Assembly (NCBI GenBank): GCA_951804985.1
Contig: OX638131.1
Location: forward strand, 57,581,344 to 57,645,343
From: Dryomyza anilis
Taxonomy: Eukaryota > Arthropoda > Insecta > Diptera > Dryomyzidae
Length of the DNA: 64,000 bases
Reading direction: 5' to 3'
The notes beneath the pieces are model-generated. The model did no database searches. It had not been told where the DNA came from and saw only the letters and a list, made by a program, of their open reading frames with translations. A program made the position numbers and the translations under genes. Shown one piece after another: positions 21,857 through 33,697 of this stretch. Position 1 is the stretch's first letter; every line of letters starts with the position of its first letter.

Positions 21857-24800
21857 AAAATATAAATTGTAAATGTTAAAACAAAGTAATTTTATAAAAT
21901 AATTATTCTGTTCCTATAATTCTTTTTTTTATATCAAAACCTTTAAAATAGGAATGTTTTAAAATGTCCTTGGCTGATATACGGTGAACAGGATCATAAA
22001 TTTAGATTTTAATTTTGGTCTCCTGCGTCCTCAGAATTTACCCACCACGAAATTTTGCAAAAAAAAATTGACCAATGTTTATAAAAAGGTCGTTTTTGGT
22101 ATCGTCCGATTTTGACATGCTGCAGATGCAAACTTTATCAAAATTAAATTATGAACCTTGTTCTATGAATATTTGACAATATAAAATCTGTGTCCTGGTA
22201 TTAGCTTTTGCAAAAAATGAAAAAGAAATTTGTGTTACCTAAAGAGTGTGTCAAGAACGTAATTTATCACAATTATCTCTTCTCTCTCTTATGTTTTCTT
22301 TAAATATAAGTTCGAAATGTTTTTGTTGTCAAATTTTCAAAAAAAATGTTTTTACTTTATCTTAGTGAAATTTTTTCTAAATATTTTTAAAGAGTGTGTC
22401 CCATGCGAAATCTGGAGTACTTTATGATTTGATTTTTTTTTTGTTGTTATGTACATTTTCGCGGTTATTGCACAATTAAATTACTCCTAACAAATAAAAT
22501 GAAATTACTCCTAATTTTAATGAAATAACACCTAATGTTTAGGTGTTATTTCATGTGCAATAACTCCTAACTTTATATGTACAATGTTCGGCTTTATTTC
22601 ACTTTTTTTTGTTAGGCGTTTTTGCGTTAGGTGCTATTTCGCAGAGCCAAAATATAAATTGTAAATGTTAAAACAAAGTAATTTTATAAAATAATTATTC
22701 TGTTCCTACAATTCTTTTTTTTATATCAAAACCTTTAAAATAGGAATGTTTTAAAATGTCCTTGGCTGATATACGGTGAACAGGATCATAAATTAAGATT
22801 TTAATTTTGGTCTCCTGCGTCCTCAGAATTTACCCACCACGACATTTTGCAAAAAAAAATTGACCAATGTTTATAAAAAGGTCGTTTTTGGTATTTTATA
22901 TCGCAATTTATCGTCCGATTTTGACATGCTGCAGATGCAAACTTTATCAAAATTAAATTATGAACCTTGTTCTATGAATATTTGACAATATAAAATCTGT
23001 GTCCTGGTATTAGCTTTTGCAAAAAATGAAAAAGAAATTTGTGTTACCTAAAGAGTGTGTCAAGAACGTAATTTATCACAATTATCTCTTCTCTCTCTTA
23101 TGTTTTCTTTAAATATAAGTTCGAAATGTTTTTGTTGTCAAATTTTCAAAAAAAATGTTTTTACTTTATCTTAGTGAAATTTTTTCTAAATATTTTTAAA
23201 GAGTGTGTCCCATGCGAAATCTGGAGTACTTTATGATTTGATTTTTTTTTTGTTGTTATGTACATTTTCGCGGTTATTGCACAATTAAATTACTCCTAAC
23301 AAATAAAATGAAATTACTCCTAACTTTAATGAAATAACACCTAATGTTTAGGTGTTATTTCATGTGCAATAACTCCTAACTTTATATGTACAATGTTCGG
23401 CTTTATTTCACTTTTTTTTGTTAGGCGTTTTTGCGTTAGGTGCTATTTCGCTGAGCCAAAATATAAATTGTAAATGTTAAAACAAAGTAATTTTATAAAA
23501 TAATTATTCTGTTCCTACAATTCTTTTTTTTATATCAAAACCTTTAAAATAGGAATGTTTTAAAATGTCCTTGGCTGATATACGGTGAACAGGATCATAA
23601 ATTAAGATTTTAATTTTGGTCTCCTGCGTCCTCAGAATTTACCCACCACGACATTTTGCAAAAAAAAATTGACCAATGTTTATAAAAAGGTCGTTTTTGG
23701 TATTTTATATCGCAATTTATCGTCCGATTTTGACATGCTGCAGATGCAAACTTTATAAAATTAAATTATGAACCTTGTTCTATGAATATTTGACAATATA
23801 AAATCTGTGTCCTGGTATTAGCTTTTGCAAAAAATGAAAAAGAAATTTGTGTTACCTAAAGAGTGTGTCAAGAACGTAATTTATCACAATTATCTCTTCT
23901 CTCTCTTATGTTTTCTTTAAATATAAGTTCGAAATGTTTTTGTTGTCAAATTTTCAAAAAAAATGTTTTTACTTTATCTTAGTGAAATTTTTTCTAAATA
24001 TTTTTAAAGAGTGTGTCCCATGCGAAATCTGGAGTACTTTATGATTTGATTTTTTTTTTTGTTGTTATGTACATTTTCGCGGTTATTGCACAATTAAATT
24101 ACTCCTAACAAATAAAATGAAATTACTCCTAATTTTAATTAAATAACACCTAATGTTTAGGTGTTATTTCATGTGCAATAACTCCTAACTTTATATGTAC
24201 AATGTTCGGCTTTATTTCACTTTTTTTTGTTAGGCGTTTTTGCGTTAGGTGCTATTTCGCAGAGCCAAAATATAAATTGTAAATGTTAAAACAAAGTAAT
24301 TTTATAAAATAATTATTCTGTTCCTACAATTCTTTTTTTTATATCAAAACCTTTAAAATAGGAATGTTTTAAAATGTCCTTGGCTGATATACGGTGAACA
24401 GGATCATAAATTAAGATTTTAATTTTGGTCTCCTGCGTCCTCAGAATTTACCCACCACGACATTTTGCAAAAAAAAATTGACCAATGTTTATAAAAAGGT
24501 CGTTTTTGGTATTTATATCGCAATTTATCGTCCGATTTTGACATGCAGCAGATGCAAACTTTATCAAAATTAAATTATGAACCTTGTTCTATGAATATTT
24601 GACAATATAAAATCTGTGTCCTGGTATTAGCTTTTGCAAAAAATGAAAAAGAAATTTGTGTTACCTAAAGAGTGTGTCAAGAACGTAATTTATCACAATT
24701 ATCTCTTCTCTCTCTTATGTTTTCTTTAAATATAAGTTCGAAATGTTTTTGTTGTCAAATTTTCAAAAAAAATGTTTTTACTTTATCTTAGTGAAATTTT

Positions 24801-25689
24801 TTCTAAATATTTTTAAAGAGTGTGTCCCATGCGAAATCTGGAGTACTTTATGATTTGATTTTTTTTTTTTTTTGTTGTTATGTACATTTTCGCGGTTATT
24901 GCACAATTAAATTACTCCTAACAAATAAAATGAAATTCCTCCTAATTTTAATGAAATAACACCTAATGTTTAGGTGTTATTTCATGTGCAATAACTCCTA
25001 ACTTTATATGTACAATGTTCGGCTTTATTTCACTTTTTTTTGTTAGGCGTTTTTGCGTTAGGTGCTATTTCGCAGAGCCAAAATATAAATTGTAAATGTT
25101 AAAACAAAGTAATTTTATAAAATAATTATTCTGTTCCTACAATTCTTTTTTTTATATCAAAACCTTTAAAATAGGAATGTTTTAAAATGTCATTGGCTGA
25201 TATACGGTGAACAGGATCATAAATTAAGATTTTAATTTTGGTCTCCTGCGTCCTCAGAATTTACCCACCACGACATTTTGCAAAAAAAAATTGACCAATG
25301 TTTATAAAAAGGTCGTTTTTGGTATTTTATATCGCAATTTATCGTCCGATTTTGACATGCTGCAGATGCAAACTTTATCAAAATTAAATTATGAACCTTG
25401 TTCTATGAATATTTGACAATATAAAATCTGTGTCCTGGTATTAGCTTTTGCAAAAAATGAAAAAGAAATTTGTGTTACCTAAAGAGTGTGTCAAGAACGT
25501 AATTTATCACAATTATCTCTTCTCTCTCTTATGTTTTCTTTAAATATAAGTTCGAAATGTTTTTGTTGTCAAATTTTCAAAAAAAATGTTTTTACTTTAT
25601 CTTAGTGAAATTTTTTCTAAATATTTTTAAAGAGTGTGTCCCATGCGAAATCTGGAGTACTTTATGATTTTTTTTTTTTGTTGTTATGT
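21661..25689 (+). repeat. B repeat array in U1, five tandem copies (B1-B5)
   Basis: Copies start at 21661, 22453, 23262, 24071 and 24884 (792-813 bp each). Each opens inside the right end of T (with the palindrome TGAAATAACACCTAA / TTTAGGTGTTATTTCA), crosses the T terminus GCAGAGCC, and continues ~600 bp into flank to TTGTTGTTATG. Diagnostic variants: B1 lacks TTTATATCGCAATTTATCG; B3 has TCGCTGAGCC; B4 has TTTAATTAAATAAC and CATGCAGCAG; B5 has AATTCCTCC and GTCATTGGC. No coding potential. Confidence 0.93.
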
Positions 25690-25990
25690 GGGAATTGTGG
25701 AGCATTTCCATGTAAGTTGGTTTGTTTGTAAAAGTGAGTGTAATTTGTCCAATACTGTATGCGTTCGTTTAAATAGTAGCTGATGATTTTTCGTCGAATA
25801 TCGTTTTGGTGGAATGTTTTCTGTAGGATTATTGGAGCGTTGGTAGCATATTTTGCAACATCATCTGCATGCGTGTTGCCAGAGATTCCAATGTGGCTCG
25901 GAACCCACATAATTTATATTTTTGTAGGAAATACAATCAGCGAATCTCTAATTTTGCAGATCGTTTCGTTTTGATGTGTTGTAAATTTTT
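25690..25990 (-). pseudogene. Jockey-like LINE RNase H relic (U1, C block)
   Basis: The minus strand encodes MWVPSHIGISGNTHADDVAK followed by ~60 residues; the HIG-GN--AD motif is the C-terminal part of RNase H in jockey/I-type LINEs. The sequence upstream continues with IRDSL in frame but is closed by a stop just before MWVPSH. Only this fragment of the LINE is present. It recurs in every unit, and U5 has the least damaged version. Confidence 0.75.
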
Positions 25991-26308
25991 AGAGTTGAAT
26001 TTATTTTACATTTATTTAATTAAAGAACATTTTTTATTGTTTTAACACTTTTTATTGTTTCAACACTTTTAATAAATTTACTACCTCCACTTGAGGCTAA
26101 CTAAACAACAATCTTTTAAATTGCAACGAAAGGTATTAACAATACCTTCGTTGCAAGCTTTTCTTAAATTCTATTTTCGCTATGTTCTACTGAGTTTTCA
26201 CTTTCACTCAATTTTGGTGTACGTGACTTTTGAAGAAAGTCCGACTTGCAGTTTTTGGCTGACACCAATTGCGAAATATCAAAATTGTTGGCAAACGCTG
26301 CTCTATAT
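25991..26308. repeat. C block remainder in U1 with hairpin
   Basis: Contains two diverged copies of an 18-bp ACACTTTTTATTGTTTCA unit (26035-26075) and a near-perfect hairpin at 26121-26156 (TTGCAACGAAAGGTATT against AATACCTTCGTTGCAA, one bulge, short loop). Ends at the unit junction GCTGCTCT. No gene. Confidence 0.75.
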
Positions 26309-27547
26309 TATTACACAAGTATAAAACAAAAGATATTAAAAAAAAAAAATACAAAACACAAAAATAAACATTTTTCATTTTCTTTTCTTTATGGTTCTTC
26401 ACTATTCATTCAGTTTTGGATTTTGCTGTTCATATGTTGAGCGCATAATGTTTTTATATCATGTTGAATTGTCTTGTCAACATCACTTGTTCTATACAAT
26501 TATTTTTTATTTGTTAATTCTTGTTAAAATATAATTCAAAATTTTATGTTATTGGATTTTTTTTTTTAGTAAAATGTTGAAGAAATTGAAAATATGGAAA
26601 ATAAGTAACTTAAATACAATTAGTGTTCAAATTCTATTCGTTTTCATAATTAATATGCAGTTTAAGATATTTGTCTTCGATCTTTATTTAAAATTTAAAA
26701 GATTAAGATTAACATTTCTTGCCTTGCTCTTGCAATTGATCATCACTAGTTTACATATATTGCAGTTCACAGAATTGTTGAAATTTAATTTCTTTGGCTT
26801 TTATGGATGAAAATTGTACAAAATTCTTCTTCTTTTCAATTCAGATCATATATCAGGTGAAGTCAAAATGTTGCTTTTCATTGGTTTGTGGTCACGAAAT
26901 TTTAAATTAAAATTTTTTTCTTGGCGAAATCAATTAAATAATTCATATAACACAATATTTTTACTAAAATAACAACAAACATTGTTTAAATTACGTTTCC
27001 CACTTTACCCCAGTATAATAATTTGATCATAATTTAGCACCATATAAAAAAATATGGAAATAAAGAAAATTTATACGAAACCGAAACCGTTTCGTTATAA
27101 AAACTTAAAACCGAAACCGTAACCGAAACCGAAACGCGGAAAAAACCGAAACCGAAATCGAAACCGTTATTCGTTTAGGTTTCAATCCTTGATAGAAAAC
27201 TATACATAAAGAAGTTTTATATATACAAACAAAACTTAAAATAAAATTTCAATTGGAGGTTTCGGCATGCCTGCTAACTTGGAAGTTTAAACAACCTCAT
27301 GTTTGCTGAATAGGAGTTTGGCACAACATTATGCTTGCTGACTAGGAGGTTAGCACAATCTCATTCTTGCTGACTAGTAGGTTGGTACAACCTCCTAATC
27401 AGCAAGTTTCCGCAACCGAATAATGCGGTAGGGCAATTAAGTTGGTTGCGGCAACAAATCAGTTCTCTGTGTGTAGTAAACATTTCATTTAAAAAAGGTT
27501 TAAAATCCATTTATTTTTGTAAGAACCAGAATTTAAATATAATATAA

Positions 27548-29358
27548 GGCTCTGCGAATTAACACCTAATGTAAGAAATCCTAACATGAAATGAAATAAC
27601 CCCTAACATCTAAAAATGTAATAACTCCTAACTAATTATGAAATATGTCCGAAATAAATTTTGAAATAACAGCTTACATATACTTGTTAATTCATTATGA
27701 AATATCTCCTAACCCAAAAATGTGAAATAAGTTTTTAATACAAATATAATATAAAGGTGTTTTTATTAATTGTATACTACTGCCCTTCATACTGGGCATT
27801 TTACAAATTCACGCGATTTTTTTGGACAAATTTTTCGACTGAGACAATAAAACTTAAAATACTTTTTATATTATTCCTGGTTTTGAAGCATTTTTATTAT
27901 TTTTATTATTCATAACCAAGAATAATAAAAAAGGTTTTAAGTTCATGTCTCAGCCGAAAAATTTGTCAAATAAAATCGCGCGAATATTTTTATTATTCAT
28001 AACCAAGAATAATAAAAAAAGGTTTTAGGTTATATTGCCTCAGCCGAAAAGTTTGTCGAATAAAATCGCGCGATTTTGTTGCACAAAATTTTTGGCTGAA
28101 GCAATAAACTTAAACCCCTTTAGGAATAATAAAAAACAGTTTAATTTTATAAAATTTCGGAACGAAACATACAAAATATTCAATTTAGGAAATTAAAAAA
28201 AAGTGAATTAACTCCTAACTAAAATTAAATTACTTCTAACAAAACAATATGAATTAACTCCTACACACAGAAACATCCTCTTTTGGCATTGGTTAATTGA
28301 ACCAACATTTCAGTGTTGCAACCGAAATACATTTGTTGTAACCTCATGTCATTAAAATGAACGTACCTTATTTTTCTACAACCGAAATGTTAGTCCACGC
28401 AACTGCACGATCGGTTGCCGTAACCTCATGATTGCATTTTTCATTCTGCCAAAATTGACATTCGTGCATTTGTTACGGCGTTGTTGTTCAACAGTTGTTG
28501 TATCAAAAAATACGTCAAAAATTTTCACAAGTGGCAAACAATAGGAAATTCATTAATTAAGTAAAAATGCGAAATAAATATACAAATATTAATAAAATAA
28601 TATATTTATTCAATACAAATTGCTCATTAGCTAGTGTAATATAATATATATAAAAAATAAGTGACCAAAGGAAAAGGTTTTTATTGGTTATGAGGAAATA
28701 AAAAATAAATGCATGCAGATACATGTATTTTTTCTTAGTTTTTTTTTCAGGGAGCAGAAATTAGTAGATATACTTCTAAATTGTGTGCGCGACAATTTTA
28801 CTCAATTATAATACATATAGAATACATAAGTTTTAAATCATAAATAACTATGTTATAATAAAATTTCAATTGGAGTTTAGAAAACCTCATGCCTACCGAC
28901 TAGGAGGTTGCCACAACCTCATGCCAATTTGGAGGTTGTCGCAACCTCATGATCACCGATTTCCAAATCACATGAGGTTACCACAATCTCATGTTCACCG
29001 ATTAGGAGGTTGTCACAACCTCATGATCACAGATTTGGAGATTGCAACAACCTCACCAACTAGGTGGTTGGCACAACCGAATTTTAACAGTTGTTGCCGC
29101 AACCGAATGATTCGGTAGGGCAATATAGTTGGTTTCTGAGACAAATCAGTTATCTGTGCGTAATTAGGTCTTATTTCATTTTCAATTAAATTACTCCTAA
29201 CAAATAAAATGAAATTACTCCTAATTTTAATGAAATAACACCTAATGTTTAGGTGTTATTTCATGTGCAATAACTCCTAACTTTATATGTACAATGTTCG
29301 GCTTTATTTCACTTTTTTTTGTTAGGCGTTTTTGCGTTAGGTGCTATTTCGCAGAGCC
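27548..29358. mobile_element. Element T in U2 (near complete, 1.8 kb)
   Basis: Same TIR pair. It retains the segment deleted from U1, including a GGAGGTTG / CAACCTCATG hairpin module (28860-29162) and the empty target site of the LINE found in U3 (AATCATAAATAACTATG, near 28840). It lacks ~23 bp (TCTGACATTTTCGCGGTTATTGCA region) at the start of B1. Confidence 0.75.
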
Positions 29359-31572
29359 AAAATATAAATTGTAAATGTTAAAACAAAGTAATTTTATAAA
29401 ATAATTATTCTGTTCCTATAATTCTTTTTTTTATATCAAAACCTTTAAAATAGGAATGTTTTAAAATGTCCTTGGCTGATATACGGTGAACAGGATCATA
29501 AATATAGATTTTAATTTTGGTCTCCTGCGTCCTCAGAATTTACCCACCACGAAATTTTGCAAAAAAAAATTGACCAATGTTTATAAAAAGGTCGTTTTTG
29601 GTATCGTCCGATTTTGACATGCTGCAGATGCAAACTTTATCAAAATTAAATTATGAACCTTGTTCTATGAATATTTGACAATATAAAATCTGTGTCCTGG
29701 TATTAGCTTTTGCAAAAAATGAAAAAGAAATTTGTGTTACCTAAAGAGTGTGTCAAGAACGTAATTTATCACAATTATCTCTTCTCTCTCTTATGTTTTC
29801 TTTAAATATAAGTTCGAAATGTTTTTGTTGTCAAATTTTCAAAAAAAATGTTTTTACTTTATCTTATTGAAATTTTTTCTAAATATTATTAAAGAGTGTG
29901 TCCCATGCGAAATCTGGAGTACTTTATGATTTGATTTTTTTTTTTTGTTGTTATGTACATTTTCGCGGTTATTGCACAATTAAATTACTCCTAACAAATA
30001 AAATGAAATTACTCCTAATTTTAATTAAATAACACCTAATGTTTAGGTGTTATTTCATGTGCAATAACTCCTAACTTTATATGTACAATGTTCGGCTTTA
30101 TTTCACTTTTTTTTGTTAGGCGTTTTTGCGTTAGGTGCTATTTCGCAGAGCCAAAATATAAATTGTAAATGTTAAAACAAAGTAATTTTATAAAATAATT
30201 ATTCTGTTCCTACAATTCTTTTTTTTATATCAAAACCTTTAAAATAGGAATGTTTTAAAATGTCCTTGGCTGATATACGGTGAACAGGATCATAAATTAA
30301 GATTTTAATTTTGGTCTCCTGCGTCCTCAGAATTTACCCACCACGACATTTTGCAAAAAAAAATTGACCAATGTTTATAAAAAGGTCGTTTTTGGTATTT
30401 ATATCGCAATTTATCGTCCGATTTTGACATGCAGCAGATGCAAACTTTATCAAAATTAAATTATGAACCTTGTTCTATGAATATTTGACAATATAAAATC
30501 TGTGTCCTGGTATTAGCTTTTGCAAAAAATGAAAAAGAAATTTGTGTTACCTAAAGAGTGTGTCAAGAACGTAATTTATCACAATTATCTCTTCTCTCTC
30601 TTATGTTTTCTTTAAATATAAGTTCGAAATGTTTTTGTTGTCAAATTTTCAAAAAAAATGTTTTTACTTTATCTTAGTGAAATTTTTTCTAAATATTTTT
30701 AAAGAGTGTGTCCCATGCGAAATCTGGAGTACTTTATGATTTGATTTTTTTTTTTTTGTTGTTATGTACATTTTCGCGGTTATTGCACAATTAAATTACT
30801 CCTAACAAATAAAATGAAATTCCTCCTAATTTTAATGAAATAACACCTAATGTTTAGGTGTTATTTCATGTGCAATAACTCCTAACTTTATATGTACAAT
30901 GTTCGGCTTTATTTCACTTTTTTTTGTTAGGCGTTTTTGCGTTAGGTGCTATTTCGCAGAGCCAAAATATAAATTGTAAATGTTAAAACAAAGTAATTTT
31001 ATAAAATAATTATTCTGTTCCTACAATTCTTTTTTTTATATCAAAACCTTTAAAATAGGAATGTTTTAAAATGTCATTGGCTGATATACGGTGAACAGGA
31101 TCATAAATTAAGATTTTAATTTTGGTCTCCTGCGTCCTCAGAATTTACCCACCACGACATTTTGCAAAAAAAATTGACCAATGTTTATAAAAAGGTCGTT
31201 TTTGGTATTTTATATCGCAATTTATCGTCCGATTTTGACATGCTGCAGATGCAAACTTTATCAAAATTAAATTATGAACCTTGTTCTATGAATATTTGAC
31301 AATATAAAATCTGTGTCCTGGTATTAGCTTTTGCAAAAAATGACAAAGAAATTTGTGTTACCTAAAGAGTGTGTCAAGAACGTAATTTATCACAATTATC
31401 TCTTCTCTCTCTTATGTTTTCTTTAAATATAAGTTCGAAATGTTTTTGTTGTCAAATTTTCAAAAAAAATGTTTTTACTTTATCTTAGTGAAATTTTTTC
31501 TAAATATTTTTAAAGAGTGTGTCCCATGCGAAATCTGGAGTACTTTATGATTTTTTTTTTTTGTTGTTATGT
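29181..31572 (+). repeat. B repeat array in U2, three copies (B1, B4, B5 types)
   Basis: Copies start at ~29181, 29957 and 30768. Variants show that the first is B1, the second B4 (TTTAATTAAATAAC, CATGCAGCAG) and the third B5 (AATTCCTCC, GTCATTGGC). B2 and B3 are absent, as expected from unequal exchange within the array. Confidence 0.9.
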
Positions 31573-31873
31573 GGGAATTGTGGAGCATTTCCATGTAAGT
31601 TGGTTTGTTTGTAAAAGTGAGTGTAATTTGTCCAATACTGTATGCGTTCGTTTAAATAGTAGCTGATGATTTTTCGTCGAATATCGTTTTGGTGGAATGT
31701 TTTCTGTAGGATTATTGGAGCGTTGGTAGCATATTTTGCAACATCATCTGCATGCGTGTTGCCAGAGATTCCAATGTGGCTCGGAACCCACATAATTTAT
31801 ATTTTTGTAGGAAATACAATCAGCGAATCTCTAATTTTGCAGATCGTTTCGTTTTGATGTGTTGTAAATTTTT
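31573..31873 (-). pseudogene. Jockey-like LINE RNase H relic (U2, C block)
   Basis: Copy of the U1 relic; MWVPSHIGISGN and the same upstream stop are present. Confidence 0.75.
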
Positions 31874-33697
31874 AGAGTTGAATTTATTTTACATTTATTT
31901 AATTAAAGAACATTTTTTATTGTTTTAACACTTTTTATTGTTTCAACACTTTTAATAAATTTACTACCTCCACTTGAGGCTAACTAAACAACAATCTTTT
32001 AAATTGCAACGAAAGGTATTAACAATACCTTCGTTGCAAGCTTTTCTTAAATTCTATTTTCGCTATGTTCTACTGAGTTTTCACTTTCACTCAATTTTGG
32101 TGTACGTGACTTTTGAAGAAAGTCCGACTTGCAGTTTTTGGCTGACACCAATTGCGAAATATCAAAATTGTTGGCAAACGCTGCTCTATATTATTACACA
32201 AGTATAAAACAAAAGATATTAAAAAAAAAAAAATACAAAACACAAAAATAAACATTTTTCATTTTCTTTTCTTTATGGTTCTTCACTATTCATTCAGTTT
32301 TGGATTTTGCTGTTCATATGTTGAGCGCATAATGTTTTTATATCATGTTGAATTGTCTTGTCAACATCACTTGTTCTATACAATTATTTTTTATTTGTTA
32401 ATTCTTGTTAAAATATAATTCAAAATTTTATGTTATTGGATTTTTTTTTTTAGTAAAATGTTGAAGAAATTGAAAATATGGAAAATAAGTAACTTAAATA
32501 CAATTAGTGTTCAAATTCTATTCGTTTTCATAATTAATATGCAGTTTAAGATATTTGTCTTCGATCTTTATTTAAAATTTAAAAGATTAAGATTAACATT
32601 TCTTGCCTTGCTCTTGCAATTGATCATCACTAGTTTACATATATTGAAGTTCACAGAATTGTAGAAATTTAATTTCTTTGGCTTTTATGGATGAAAATTG
32701 TACAAAATTCTTCTTCTTTTCAATTCAGATCATATATCAGGTGAAGTCAAAATGTTGCTTTTCATTGGTTTGTGGTCACGAAATTTTAAATTAAAATTTT
32801 TTTCTTGGCGAAATCAATTAAATAATTCATATAACACAATATTTTTACTAAAATAACAACAAACATTGTTTAAATTACGTTTCCCACTTTACCCCAGTAT
32901 AATAATTTGATCATAATTTAGCACCATATAAAAAAATATGGAAATAAAGAAAATTTATACGAAACCGAAACCGTTTCGTTATAAAAACTTAAAACCGAAA
33001 CCGTAACCGAAACCGAAACGCGGAAAAAACCGAAACCGAAATCGAAACCGTTATTCGTTTAGGTTTCAATCCTTGATAGAAAACTATACATAAAGAAGTT
33101 TTATATATACAAACAAAACTTAAAATAAAATTTCAATTGGAGGTTTCGGCATGCCTGCTAACTTGGAAGTTTAAACAACCTCATGTTTGCTGAATAGGAG
33201 TTTGGCACAACATTATGCTTGCTGACTAGGAGGTTAGCACAATCTCATTCTTGCTGACTAGTAGGTTGGTACAACATCCTAATCAGCAAGTTTCCGCAAC
33301 CGAATAATGCGGTAGGGCAATTAAGTTGGTTGCGGCAACAAATCAGTTCTCTGTGTGTAGTAAACATTTCATTTAAAAAAGGTTTAAAATCCATTTATTT
33401 TTGTAAGAACCAGAATTTAAATATAATATAAGGCTCTGCGAATTAACACCTAATGTAAGAAATCCTAACATGAAATGAAATAACCCCTAACATCTAAAAA
33501 TGTAATAACTCCTAAGTAATTATGAAATATGTCCGAAATAAATTTTGAAATAACAGCTTACATATACTTGTTAATTCATTATGAAATATCTCCTAACCCA
33601 AAAATGTGAAATAAGTTTTTAATACCAATATAATATAAAGGTGTTTTTATTAATTGTATACTACTGCCCTTCATACTGGGCATTTTACAAATTCACG

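Larger units (their letters stand above)
19202..26308 (+). repeat. Macrosatellite unit U1 (A-T-B1..B5-C)
   Basis: It starts at TATTACACAAG and ends at GCTGCTCT just before the next TATTACACAAG. The A block 19202-20440 is AT-rich. It holds a 78-codon ORF (19467-19703) also present in later units without sign of selection, a run of ACCGAA/CGAAAC hexamers (19958-20060), and the motif GGTTTCAATCCTTG (20071-20084). Element T follows (20441-21856), then five B repeats and the C block. Relative to the other units, T has lost ~420 bp near 21513, where TTTATTCAATACA is repeated as filler. Confidence 0.88.
26309..32191 (+). repeat. Macrosatellite unit U2 (A-T-B1,B4,B5-C)
   Basis: Second tandem unit with the same order. 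A block 26309-27547, T 27548-29358, three B repeats, C block 31573-32191. Substitutions and small indels against U1 are few. Confidence 0.88.

Noticed and set aside
21661..25689. CRISPR-like or operon-like regular repeats
   Set aside because: Repeats are ~0.8 kb, contiguous, without spacers, in an eukaryotic transposon context.
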